25,145 nucleotides of DNA from Natrialbaceae archaeon (GTDB taxonomy: Archaea > Halobacteriota > Halobacteria > Halobacteriales > Natrialbaceae). The translations under genes were made by a program, and so were the position numbers. The number at the start of each line of letters is the position of its first letter. Within the stretch, counting starts at the first letter, position 1. Where the stretch lies: positions 1 to 25,145 of the forward strand of contig PUKM01000131.1 in the NCBI GenBank assembly GCA_003552325.1, read 5' to 3'. The notes below the pieces were generated by a model, which saw only the letters and a list, made by a program, of their open reading frames with translations, was not told where the DNA came from and ran no database searches. Positions 7,934 through 15,555 of the stretch are shown one piece after another.

Positions 7934-8994
7934 ATACGGTCGAATTCGACCGCCGTTTTTATAGTCGTATCGTCGTCGTCGAAGGCGGCCTCGAAGTCCT
8001 CGAGTCCGTAGACGCCGGTCACGAGGTCGTCGGTGAACCACTCGGGGAGCTGACTGAGGGTGTCGATGGCTGATTCGAAGTGCCCTCGATGGGAGTTGAC
8101 GCTCCCGATCAGGGCCTTGTTGTGCAGGACGAACTCCTCGTGGAGTGCGCCGCCGTCGATCTCGAACGTCCAGCTCGAGGGTACCCCGAGCAAGGCCCCC
8201 ACGCCGTTTGGAGCGAGGGCCTCGATCGTTTCGAAGGCGTGGGGCGCGTAGCCCGTTGCCTCGTAAATGAAGTCCATCCCTTCGTAGGCGTCTGCAACCT
8301 CGGAGACGGGCGTTTTCCGGGAATCGACGTACGTGGCCCCGAGGGCTTCGATGATGTCGATGGTGGGGTCAGGGCGGTCTCGCCGTCCCAGACAGTAGAC
8401 GCGGTCGAATCCGAGCGTTTCGACGCACATGGCGACGGTCAACAGGCCGAGTGAGCCATTGCCCAGGATCATCGCGGATTCAGGCTGCCAGTCGAACGCC
8501 GACCGGCTGGCGAAGGCGTGTTCGACGGCCTTCTCCGAAATGCTGATCGGCTCGACGAGAAAGCCCAGATGGGCGAGATCCGCGGGGATTGGTACCAGAA
8601 ACTCCGCAGGGCTGGTGAAGTACTCGGCCATGAAGCCGTGGCCGCCGGCAATCCCGCGTTCGACATACTCGCCCTCGGGTGCCATATCGGGATACCCTGT
8701 CTCGAAGTACCGGTTCGTCCCGTTCGGCGGGCGTCGAACGGTTGGCACGACAACTTGCCCACTCTCGAGACCGGTGCCGTTCGCGTCTTCGACTACGCCG
8801 ACGGCTTCGTGACCGAGTACGAGGTGGTCGTCCCCATCGGGAACGCCGCCGTGGCTGCCGGCGATGACCTCGTGGTCGGTGCCGTCGACGCCGACCCGAA
8901 GCGTCCGGACCAACGCCTCTCCCGCAGCGGGCTCGGGAACCGGCCGTTCGAGAATCGTCGGTTCACCACCTGGCTCGACTGCAATGGTCTGCAT
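7930..8994 (-). CDS. gdh: Glucose 1-dehydrogenase (NAD(P)-dependent, zinc MDR family)
   Basis: A 354-residue medium-chain dehydrogenase that oxidises glucose to gluconolactone with NAD(P)+, the entry step of the semi-phosphorylative Entner-Doudoroff pathway in haloarchaea. It carries the archaeal glucose dehydrogenase pattern. Catalytic zinc ligands are expected at D37 (in RVGVDGTD, Asp in place of the usual Cys, as in the Haloferax enzyme), H62 and E63 (LGHEAVG). The dinucleotide fold has LGNGSLGLLTV. The start MQTIAVEP at 8994 fits the family and lies about 30 nt from a TATA-like AATAAAC/TTTTAG stretch; the upstream in-frame Met at 9033 falls inside the promoter. It overlaps gfcR by 4 nt and is divergent from gnd. 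Confidence 0.93.
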   Translation of the reverse strand: MQTIAVEPGGEPTILERPVPEPAAGEALVRTLRVGVDGTDHEVIAGSHGGVPDGDDHLVLGHEAVGVVEDANGTGLESGQVVVPTVRRPPNGTNRYFETGYPDMAPEGEYVERGIAGGHGFMAEYFTSPAEFLVPIPADLAHLGFLVEPISISEKAVEHAFASRSAFDWQPESAMILGNGSLGLLTVAMCVETLGFDRVYCLGRRDRPDPTIDIIEALGATYVDSRKTPVSEVADAYEGMDFIYEATGYAPHAFETIEALAPNGVGALLGVPSSWTFEIDGGALHEEFVLHNKALIGSVNSHRGHFESAIDTLSQLPEWFTDDLVTGVYGLEDFEAAFDDDDTTIKTAVEFDRI

Positions 8995-9007
8995 AGTTCG
9001 GGGTTGG

Positions 9008-9044
9008 CTCTCGAGTGCTAAAAGTTTATTCACTCTCGAGTAAA
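9008..9044. promoter_or_regulatory. gdh promoter with paired CTCTCGAGT sites around the TATA box
   Basis: The sequence CTCTCGAGT occurs at 9008-9016 and again at 9033-9041, 25 bp apart, flanking an A/T-rich TATA-like core at 9018-9030. The gdh ATG is at 8994. The spacing of about 2.5 helical turns and the position on both sides of TATA suggest a regulator site, with GfcR the natural candidate. CTCGAG is very common in this genome, so the pairing could be chance. Confidence 0.4.
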
Positions 9045-9212
9045 GTAGTTGACTGGCAGTGCGAATGCGAGCATTCTCGACGCCCGAGAGCTATGGCGGC
9101 TTCCTGCGATTCGACCGAAGCGACCTCGGCGGCAGCCGGGTCGAACTCCACTTTCAACGAGCACCCTGAGGAAACCGGAAACCCTACCACATCGGCCCGC
9201 AGACGACCAGCC

Positions 9213-10109
9213 ATGGAACTTGGCGTAATCGGACTCGGACGGATGGGCCAGATCGTCGTCGACCGCTTGCTCGCCGCTGGACACGACGTCGTCGCGTTCG
9301 ACCTCGATCCTGACGCCGTCGACGTCGCCGCCGAACGCGGCGCAACGCCGGCTGACTCACTCACGGACTGTTGTGCCCAACTCGGCGAGGAGAAGCGCCT
9401 CTGGTTGATGGTGCCTGCCGGCTCACCTGTCGACGCCACCCTCGAGGAACTCGACCCGCATCTGACGAGCGACGACGTCGTCGTCGACGGCGGCAACTCC
9501 CATTTCGAGGCGACCGTCGATCGTGCGGCGGCGTGCCCCGCTGCCTACCTCGACTGTGGGACCTCCGGCGGCCCTGCAGGCGCAAAACTCGGTTTCTCAC
9601 TCATGATCGGCGGTCCAGCGTGGGCCTACGAGGCCCTCGAGCCAGCCTTCGACGCGGTCGCGACGGGTCCAGACGGCCACGCCCACATGGGGGCCTCCGG
9701 GTCGGGCCATTACGTCAAAATGGTGCACAACGGCGTCGAGTATGCACTCATGCAAGCCTACGGTGAGGGCTTCGAACTCCTCCACGAGGGTCGCTACGAC
9801 CTCGATCTCGAGGCCGTCGCCGGCGTCTGGAACAACGGCGCCGTCATCCGGTCGTGGCTCCTCGAGCTGTGCGAAGAGGCGTTCCGCGAGGAGGGAACCG
9901 ATCTCGGTGACGTGGCCGACCACATCGAGGGCGGGTCTACCGGAACCTGGACCGTCCAGGAAGGGCTCGAACAGGAAGTCCCCTTGCCGTTGATCTACAC
10001 CGCCCTGGGCGAGCGCTTCGGCTCGCGTACACCAGATCGGTTCTCCCGCCGACTTGCCAACCGCCTGCGGTACGGGTTTGGCCGTCACGAGATCGCACGA
10101 AACGACTAA
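9213..10109 (+). CDS. gnd: 6-phosphogluconate dehydrogenase, decarboxylating (short type)
   Basis: A 298-residue enzyme that converts 6-phosphogluconate to ribulose 5-phosphate, CO2 and NAD(P)H in the oxidative pentose phosphate pathway. The start at 9213 puts the Rossmann motif GVIGLGRMG at residue 4. Other motifs are VVDGGNSHFEAT, the substrate loop CGTSGGPAGAKLG, and KMVHNGVEY with the catalytic Lys and Asn. The length fits the short GndA/YqeC-like class, which lacks the extra C-terminal domain. The reading frame extends back to 9015, but that segment shows no family similarity and overlaps the gdh promoter. It is divergent from gdh-gfcR, which makes shared control likely, and it ends 3 nt before the convergent sensor gene. 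Confidence 0.93.
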   Translation: MELGVIGLGRMGQIVVDRLLAAGHDVVAFDLDPDAVDVAAERGATPADSLTDCCAQLGEEKRLWLMVPAGSPVDATLEELDPHLTSDDVVVDGGNSHFEATVDRAAACPAAYLDCGTSGGPAGAKLGFSLMIGGPAWAYEALEPAFDAVATGPDGHAHMGASGSGHYVKMVHNGVEYALMQAYGEGFELLHEGRYDLDLEAVAGVWNNGAVIRSWLLELCEEAFREEGTDLGDVADHIEGGSTGTWTVQEGLEQEVPLPLIYTALGERFGSRTPDRFSRRLANRLRYGFGRHEIARND

Positions 10110-10112
10110 CGC

Positions 10113-11990
10113 TCACTCGTGGCGCTCGAGCGTCGTCACGTCTCGGATTTCGATTCGCGTCCCGCCGTGTTGGCCACGCTGGACCCGCAACGACCAGTCG
10201 TGGGCCTCGGCGATCGCTCTGGCGAGTGGCAGTCCGATCCGTCGGTCGCCTCGGTAGTCGTCATCGTCTACTGGCTCGAGGTCCGTTGCCTGTACAGACC
10301 GGGGGACTTCGGCTGCATCGTCCATCAGGAAGAATCCGCGTGCATCTGAGCCAGGTTTATCGACACCGAGGAGGCCAACCTGGATCGTCACTGGGTCGTC
10401 AGCCCGATTTGCGGCATCGTCGAAGATCGTTTGGAGGAGGTTTTCGAACCGATCTCGATCGGCCCGTAACGTCGCCGCGGTTTCGACGACGACTGCCGGC
10501 CGCTCGAGGCGAGACCGGTCGACCGCCGTTTCGATCACCGTCGGAAGATCGATCCGGGTGCGCTGGCCGACTGCCGTCGCATTGCGGGCGAACTCCCGCA
10601 CGTCGTCGACCAGTTGCTCCGTCCGGTCGAGCGTCGTCGTCACGGTGTCTTCGGCTAGCGGGAACTCCCAGTCACTCTCTTTTCCGTTCCGTTCGTCCTC
10701 GAGGGCCGTCGCCACTGCCTCGAGTTGTTCTTTCAGATCTTCCGAAAGCAGTGTTGCCACCGCCTCGAGGCGATCCGTCTGTCGCTCGAGTTCGGTCGTC
10801 CGATTCGTCAGGGCCTGCTCGCGAATCGCCCGCTCGAGGGCTGCTCGCGTGTTTTCCACGAGAGTCGAGAGCAACTCGACGTCGGTATCGTCGAAATAAT
10901 CCGGCCGTTTGGACCCGGTCATGAGCACGCCGTGTGTCCCAATGGGGGCGATCACTTCCGATCGAAGTGGCGTGTCCGGGTTGTAGAGGCCGTCCGTCGC
11001 ATTGAGGTCGTCGTAGCGTTCGATCTCTCCAGATTCGAAGACATCCCAGACGACTCCCTCACCCGGATAAAACCGTGGCAGCCCGCCGAACTCGTCGTGA
11101 GCCCCTGCCGTTCCAGCGATGGGATCGAGGTAGCCACGCTCGTCGTCGAGCAGCCAGATCCCACTGATCGGTAACTCGAGTAACTCGCTGCCAGCGTGGA
11201 CGGCGATCGCACAGATCTCCTCTGGATCGCTCGATTGTAGCAACCAGCGGGTGATCTCGTGGAGCGACGTGACGACTCGGTCGTACTCGTGTTGCTCGGT
11301 GACGTTCCGGATCACGAGTGCGAGATTCGCCGAGCCGTAATCGATCGGGACGATGCGGATCTCTGCGATTCGATTGTTCCCTTCCGCGTTGGTGTAGGGG
11401 ACTTCGAGGGTTCGCTGTCCACTGGCTCCGACGTCGACGTCGCTCAACCCCTTGCCGACGCGGACGGCATCCTCGGCCGTGACCGCTGCGGCCTCGAGCA
11501 ACCGTTCGACGTGTTTACCGACGAGGGTCGACGCGTCGATATCGAGTTCCTCCTCGAGGGTCCTGTTGATCGAGAGCAGCCGATTGTTCGCATCGAGCGT
11601 CACCACACCGTCCTGGATCGCTTCGACCACCGCCGTGTTCCGTGCCAGCTTTGTCTCGTTTTCCTTGCGATCGGTGATATCCCGCATCTGGACGGTCAAT
11701 CCCCCCTCCGAGGGCCAGGCCCGAACCCCAAACCAGGTCTCGAGCGGGGTGTGGTAGACTTCGAAGGCGACGGGAACCTGTTCGTCCATCGCTCGATAGA
11801 ACCCCTCTGGAAACTGGGTCTCCACCGTTTCGGGGAACTCGTCCCACATGACGCGACCGATCAATTCCTGTCGCGACCGCGAGAGAAGGGCCTCGGCTTC
11901 CTCGTTGAGGTACGTAAAGCGGAAGTCCGTATCGAGCGCGAAAAACGCGTCCCTGATCCGGTCGATAATCGGCAGCGTCGTGAGTGTCAC
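10113..11990 (-). CDS. PAS-PAS-GAF sensor with degenerate histidine kinase core
   Basis: A 625-residue soluble protein starting at GTG 11990; an in-frame TGA lies three codons upstream. Residues about 1-110 form a PAS domain ending in TVQMRDITDRKENE, about 115-225 a second PAS ending in LVIRNVTEQHEYD, and about 245-385 a GAF domain (SGIWLLDDERGYLDPIA onward). The rest aligns by order with HisKA and HATPase regions, but key residues are gone. The expected SHDLRNP block reads SEDLKEQ with E417 instead of His. The N-box reads FDDAANR, with Asp for the metal-binding Asn. The G1 box reads DDAAEVP instead of DxGxG, and the G2 box reads GLPL. No transmembrane segment is seen. It probably senses a cytoplasmic signal without phosphotransfer. 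No response regulator is adjacent. Confidence 0.85.
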   Translation of the reverse strand: MTLTTLPIIDRIRDAFFALDTDFRFTYLNEEAEALLSRSRQELIGRVMWDEFPETVETQFPEGFYRAMDEQVPVAFEVYHTPLETWFGVRAWPSEGGLTVQMRDITDRKENETKLARNTAVVEAIQDGVVTLDANNRLLSINRTLEEELDIDASTLVGKHVERLLEAAAVTAEDAVRVGKGLSDVDVGASGQRTLEVPYTNAEGNNRIAEIRIVPIDYGSANLALVIRNVTEQHEYDRVVTSLHEITRWLLQSSDPEEICAIAVHAGSELLELPISGIWLLDDERGYLDPIAGTAGAHDEFGGLPRFYPGEGVVWDVFESGEIERYDDLNATDGLYNPDTPLRSEVIAPIGTHGVLMTGSKRPDYFDDTDVELLSTLVENTRAALERAIREQALTNRTTELERQTDRLEAVATLLSEDLKEQLEAVATALEDERNGKESDWEFPLAEDTVTTTLDRTEQLVDDVREFARNATAVGQRTRIDLPTVIETAVDRSRLERPAVVVETAATLRADRDRFENLLQTIFDDAANRADDPVTIQVGLLGVDKPGSDARGFFLMDDAAEVPRSVQATDLEPVDDDDYRGDRRIGLPLARAIAEAHDWSLRVQRGQHGGTRIEIRDVTTLERHE

Positions 11991-12005
11991 GGTGGCTCAC
12001 CCCTC

Positions 12006-12021
12006 AGTGTACACTCGAGTG
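12006..12021. promoter_or_regulatory. Overlapping palindromes upstream of the sensor gene
   Basis: AGTGTACACT (12006-12015) and CACTCGAGTG (12012-12021) are both exact 10-bp palindromes and overlap by 4 bp. They lie 16-31 nt before the GTG start at 11990, at or next to the expected TATA position. The rest of the 194-bp gap between the sensor and the ornithine cyclodeaminase gene shows nothing else clear. Confidence 0.35.
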
Positions 12022-12184
12022 ACCAGTACCGTCGCTCCCTCAGCTGCGGTCGGGGTGGCTGCTCGAGGAGTCGGGGAGACCTCATCGAATCGTCGTCAGT
12101 GGTAGTTACGAAGGATGGTATTTGAGTGTCGCGGCCGATGGCACGGGGCGAGAGGCCGTGATGCGCGCCGGTTTCTTCGGGGTG

Positions 12185-13129
12185 TTAGCGCCGCTCGAGA
12201 ACGAACGCCGCCGTCGCGGCGTCGAGGACGGCGGTCCCGACGCTTTTGAGTACGGTGATGTCACCGTCATCAGCCGCGGCTCTCGCCCCCTCGAGACAGC
12301 ACTCGCCGAATGGCACCGGCTCGAGTGTCGTGTGGTCCCGGAGATCGCCGGTTTCGATCGCCTCCTCGGGGACGTCGGCGTAGACGGTGTGGGCCCGTTC
12401 GATCGTGTGGTCGTCGAGTTCACGCATCGTCGCGGTGTACGCACCGATGGCGATAACCAGCGTCCCTGGGTTCAGGTCACGGCCGTCGAACACAGGCTCC
12501 GTGGCCGTTGTCGCGGTGACGACCACGGTCGCCCCTTCGAGGGCCGCCTGTGGACTCGAGACGGCCGACACGGGGGGGTCGAGCTGCCCATCGAGCTCTT
12601 GGGCACACCGCTCACGGGAGTCACTCGGAGCATAAATCGAGACTGACTCGAGGTCGGTCGCGGCGTCGATCGCCCGTGTTTGCCATCGGGCCTGCGTTCC
12701 GGCACCGAAAACGGCGAGACTGACCGGGTCGGAAGCCAATTTCTGTGCGCCAAGGCCGCCGATACACCCCGTTCGGGCGTTCGTGATCGCCGTTGCCGCG
12801 AGCAAGGCGCGCGCCTGCCCGTCGTCAGCGTCGTGAACCAGGATCTGGGCCGAGACTGTGGGAAGGTTCTTCGCAGCGTTGCCCTCGAACACGGTCGCCA
12901 GCTTGGTCACCGCGTAGGGGGAACCGTAGATGTACGCAGGCATACAAAGTCCGGTCCCCGTTGGCTCCATCGGCGTTGGCTCCCGGCCGACGCCGATTGG
13001 GTAATGTGGCCGCGGCGGGCGTTCGACCCGTCCCTCGTGTTGGGCGATGAACGCGTCCTCGATGACCGGCAACAGCGCCTCGAGGTCCAGTACCGACATT
13101 ACGGCGTCCTCGTCGTAATAGTCCACCAT
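12185..13129 (-). CDS. Ornithine cyclodeaminase / mu-crystallin family protein
   Basis: A 314-residue NAD(P)-binding protein of the OCD/mu-crystallin family, whose members include ornithine cyclodeaminase, archaeal alanine dehydrogenase and imine reductases. The N-terminal part has the substrate-binding segment with GLCMPAYIYG and AVTKLATVFEGNAAKNLPTV. This is followed by the conserved TAITNARTGCIGGLGAQKLA, the Rossmann motif VFGAGTQARWQ, and VVVTATTATEPVF. The C-terminal KSVGTAVLDAATAA matches the usual family end. A TATA-like CTATTTGAC (13151-13159) is 22-30 nt upstream of the ATG, and the gene is divergent from serS. The exact substrate cannot be chosen from sequence; alanine dehydrogenase and ornithine cyclodeaminase are the main options. 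Confidence 0.88.
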   Translation of the reverse strand: MVDYYDEDAVMSVLDLEALLPVIEDAFIAQHEGRVERPPRPHYPIGVGREPTPMEPTGTGLCMPAYIYGSPYAVTKLATVFEGNAAKNLPTVSAQILVHDADDGQARALLAATAITNARTGCIGGLGAQKLASDPVSLAVFGAGTQARWQTRAIDAATDLESVSIYAPSDSRERCAQELDGQLDPPVSAVSSPQAALEGATVVVTATTATEPVFDGRDLNPGTLVIAIGAYTATMRELDDHTIERAHTVYADVPEEAIETGDLRDHTTLEPVPFGECCLEGARAAADDGDITVLKSVGTAVLDAATAAFVLERR

Positions 13130-13312
13130 AGGCAGGTGTTTGAGGCCCAGCTATTTGACAGGGATGCGTCTCACCTGGGTCAGCGACGCCGTCGTCTCTC
13201 GCTACTCTTGACGAACTGCCACCGCTCGCCGATACGAATTGGCTCGAGAGTCGTGTGGATCGGTCCCAGACATCCGACACGGTTTTGCTCCGCCGGAAAG
13301 AACCGTCGGCCA

Positions 13313-14692
13313 ATGCTCGACCGGACGACCCTGCGAGACGATCCCGACGCAGTTCGCGAGGCCCTGGAAAACCGGGGGGCCGACGCCGACCTCGAGGGAT
13401 ATCTCGCGGCCGACGAGGAGTGGCGGGAGTTGAAAGCACGCGGCGACGACCTGCGCCACCAGCGCAACGAGGTAAGCTCGACCATCGGCGAACTCAAACA
13501 GGCCGGCGAGGACGACGCCGCCCAGGAAGCCATCGAGGAGTCCCAGGAGCTGAAAGCCGAGATCGAAGCCGTCGAGAGCCGTGCCGCCGAACTCGAGGCC
13601 GAACTCGAGGCGCTGATGCTCGAGTTCCCACAGGTCCCCGACGAGAGCGTCCCCGTTGGCGAGGACGAGACGGACAACGTCGAACACCGTCGCTGGGGGT
13701 TCGACGACCTGCGAGCCCTCCCCGAGGAGATCGTTCCCCACTACGAGCTGGGCGAGGACCTCGACGTCATCGACGAAGCTCGCGGGGCGAAAACGACGGG
13801 GTCGGGCTTTTACTTCATGAAAGGCGATGGGGCCCGCCTCGAGCACGCCCTGATCCAGTTCATGCTGGACGTCCATCGCGAGCAAGGATACGTGGATCTC
13901 TTGCCACCGGTCCCGGTCACCAGCACCTCGATGGAGGGGACGGGCCAACTTCCCAAGTTCGCCGACGACGCCTACCGCATCGGGGGAAGCAACGCTGATC
14001 CATACGACGAGGAGGACCTCTGGCTCTGCCCGACAGCCGAGGTCCCGGTGACGAACATGTACGCCGACGAAATCCTCCTCGACGACGACCTCCCGCTGAA
14101 ACACCAGGCGTATACGCCGAACTTCCGTCGGGAGGCAGGCGAACACGGGACCGAAACGCGGGGCATCGTCCGGGTCCACCAGTTCAACAAAGTCGAACTC
14201 GTCAACTTCGTCGAGCCCGAGACGAGCTTTGACCGCCTCGAGGACCTGGTCGACGAAGCCGAGGAGGTCCTTCGACGGCTCGGTCTCCCCTACCGAATCC
14301 TCGAACTCTGCACCGGTGATCTGACGTTCGCCAGCGCGAAGACCTACGACATCGAGGTCTGGGCACCTGCCGACGATATGGACGACGGGCCAGATCGCGG
14401 CGGGCGCTGGCTCGAGGTCTCGAGTGCGTCGAATTTCAAGGCCTTCCAGGCCCGACGGGCTGGCCTTCGCTACCGACCCGAACGGCACGGCTCGGCCGAG
14501 TACCTCCACACGCTCAACGCCTCCGGGCTGGCGCTGCCCCGCGTCGTGGTCGCGATACTCGAGTACTACCAGAACCCCGACGGTACGGTGACGATTCCCG
14601 AGGCGTTGCGACCGTACATGGGCGGCCAGGAGGTTATCGAAGGTCACGAAAAGGTCGGCGAGAGTGCCCTCGGTGCGGGCGAACGCGAGTGA
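13313..14692 (+). CDS. serS: Seryl-tRNA synthetase
   Basis: A 459-residue class II aminoacyl-tRNA synthetase charging tRNA-Ser. The start MLDRTTLRDD at 13313 matches the family N-terminus. Residues about 30-105 form the antiparallel coiled-coil arm that contacts the tRNA long variable arm, rich in Glu, Ala and Leu. The catalytic domain has TSTSMEGTGQLPKF, the class II motif 2 region FRREAGEHGTETRGIVRVHQF, and motif 3 around LNASGLALPRVVVAILEYYQ followed by PEALRPYMGG. It is the common bacterial/eukaryotic type, not the rare methanogen type. The open frame extends back to 12680 through the neighbouring gene, but that extension is not protein-like. A weak TATA-like GGTTTTGC lies near 13281. Confidence 0.96.
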   Translation: MLDRTTLRDDPDAVREALENRGADADLEGYLAADEEWRELKARGDDLRHQRNEVSSTIGELKQAGEDDAAQEAIEESQELKAEIEAVESRAAELEAELEALMLEFPQVPDESVPVGEDETDNVEHRRWGFDDLRALPEEIVPHYELGEDLDVIDEARGAKTTGSGFYFMKGDGARLEHALIQFMLDVHREQGYVDLLPPVPVTSTSMEGTGQLPKFADDAYRIGGSNADPYDEEDLWLCPTAEVPVTNMYADEILLDDDLPLKHQAYTPNFRREAGEHGTETRGIVRVHQFNKVELVNFVEPETSFDRLEDLVDEAEEVLRRLGLPYRILELCTGDLTFASAKTYDIEVWAPADDMDDGPDRGGRWLEVSSASNFKAFQARRAGLRYRPERHGSAEYLHTLNASGLALPRVVVAILEYYQNPDGTVTIPEALRPYMGGQEVIEGHEKVGESALGAGERE

Positions 14693-14710
14693 CTGGACGG
14701 CAACAACACA

Positions 14711-14728
14711 CTGAAACTCGTATTTCAG
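14711..14728. promoter_or_regulatory. Perfect inverted repeat upstream of the lipoprotein promoter
   Basis: CTGAAA and TTTCAG are exact 6-bp arms separated by CTCGTA. The repeat lies 18 nt after the serS stop and 12 nt before the TATA-like TTATTTTT (14741-14748). It could be an operator for the lipoprotein gene or part of a serS terminator. Confidence 0.4.
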
Positions 14729-14740
14729 TTTGCTGAAGAC

Positions 14741-14757
14741 TTATTTTTCCCTGGAGG
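14741..14757 (+). promoter_or_regulatory. TATA-like element and GGAGG of the lipoprotein gene
   Basis: TTATTTTT at 14741-14748 is 21-28 nt before the ATG at 14769, and GGAGG at 14753-14757 would be a Shine-Dalgarno match with 11-nt spacing. If transcription starts at the distance set by TATA, the GGAGG would not be in the transcript, so its use is uncertain. Confidence 0.4.
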
Positions 14758-14768
14758 CGAGTGGCCAT

Positions 14769-15527
14769 ATGCAGAGACGTGCCCTCCTCCTTGCAGCCGC
14801 CTCGAGCACCGCCGTCACCATCGGCGGCTGCTTGGCTGACGAGACACCGTCGGACGACACCTCGAGCGACGCTGAAACAGATGGGGCGAACGATACTAGT
14901 GAAAACGAATCCGAGAACGACAGTAAACAGAGCGACGACAGGTCTGACCGCCAGGAGCCACCTTACGAGGAGTGTGACCGAAAACTTATCTGGTACTCGG
15001 GACTTCCCGACCCTATCGCCGCCGAGGTCGACGAAGCATTCGCCGACGGAACGTACGAAACCACCGACGACCTCTATTACGACCAGGCCGTCGACGTAGA
15101 GAACTCCTGGCTCGAGAAAGACGATGCCTACTACCGTGGCGATGTCGGCCTTGGTGATCAAGCAGAGACGAGTGCAGTCCTCCAATTCGAGCCCGATACC
15201 CCGAAAAAATCCACCGACCAGCAACTCACGATACGCAATCACACCGACGAGGAGCGTGACCTGACCGTCACCGTCGTCGACAGCGAAGGCGAAACCCGTC
15301 TCGAGGAATCAATCGAGAGCCTCGACACCGACGCCACTGAGTCGTTCTCAGTGGCCCGCGCGTATGGCGACTACGAGGTGACCGTCGAGCGGGACGATGA
15401 GGCCAGCCATACCCAGACGTGGACCATCAGGTACACCGAATTCGATGCCATGGCCACACTCGATGCAGACGGACTCGAGGTGCACGCCGAGAGTGTGATG
15501 GATCCGCCGCCGTGTCCGTGGGAGTGA
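14769..15527 (+). CDS. Tat-exported lipoprotein of unknown function
   Basis: A 252-residue secreted protein that I do not recognise as a named family. The N-terminus MQRRALLLAAASSTAVTIGGC combines twin arginines (3-4), a hydrophobic stretch and a lipobox ending at Cys21, so Tat export and lipid anchoring are expected. Residues about 24-62 are a low-complexity acidic Asp/Ser/Thr/Glu linker, common after the anchor in haloarchaeal lipoproteins. The remaining domain starts near CDRKLIWYSGLP and ends in a beta-rich segment (LTIRNHTDEERDLTVTVVD, YEVTVERDDEASHTQTWTIRY) that resembles an immunoglobulin-like or carboxypeptidase-regulatory-like sandwich. Two cysteines remain in the mature domain. Its promoter carries an inverted repeat at 14711. 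Cell-surface binding is a guess. Confidence 0.8.
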   Translation: MQRRALLLAAASSTAVTIGGCLADETPSDDTSSDAETDGANDTSENESENDSKQSDDRSDRQEPPYEECDRKLIWYSGLPDPIAAEVDEAFADGTYETTDDLYYDQAVDVENSWLEKDDAYYRGDVGLGDQAETSAVLQFEPDTPKKSTDQQLTIRNHTDEERDLTVTVVDSEGETRLEESIESLDTDATESFSVARAYGDYEVTVERDDEASHTQTWTIRYTEFDAMATLDADGLEVHAESVMDPPPCPWE

Positions 15528-15555
15528 CCTCGGCGAGGCTGCGATTCACATGACG

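Noticed and set aside
12680..13312. Upstream extension of the serS frame
   Set aside because: It runs antisense through the ornithine cyclodeaminase gene, and the family N-terminus begins at 13313.
13202..14647. 481-codon open frame antisense to serS
   Set aside because: It mirrors the serS gene on the other strand, an effect of high G+C codon use. The translation shows no family features, while serS is certain.
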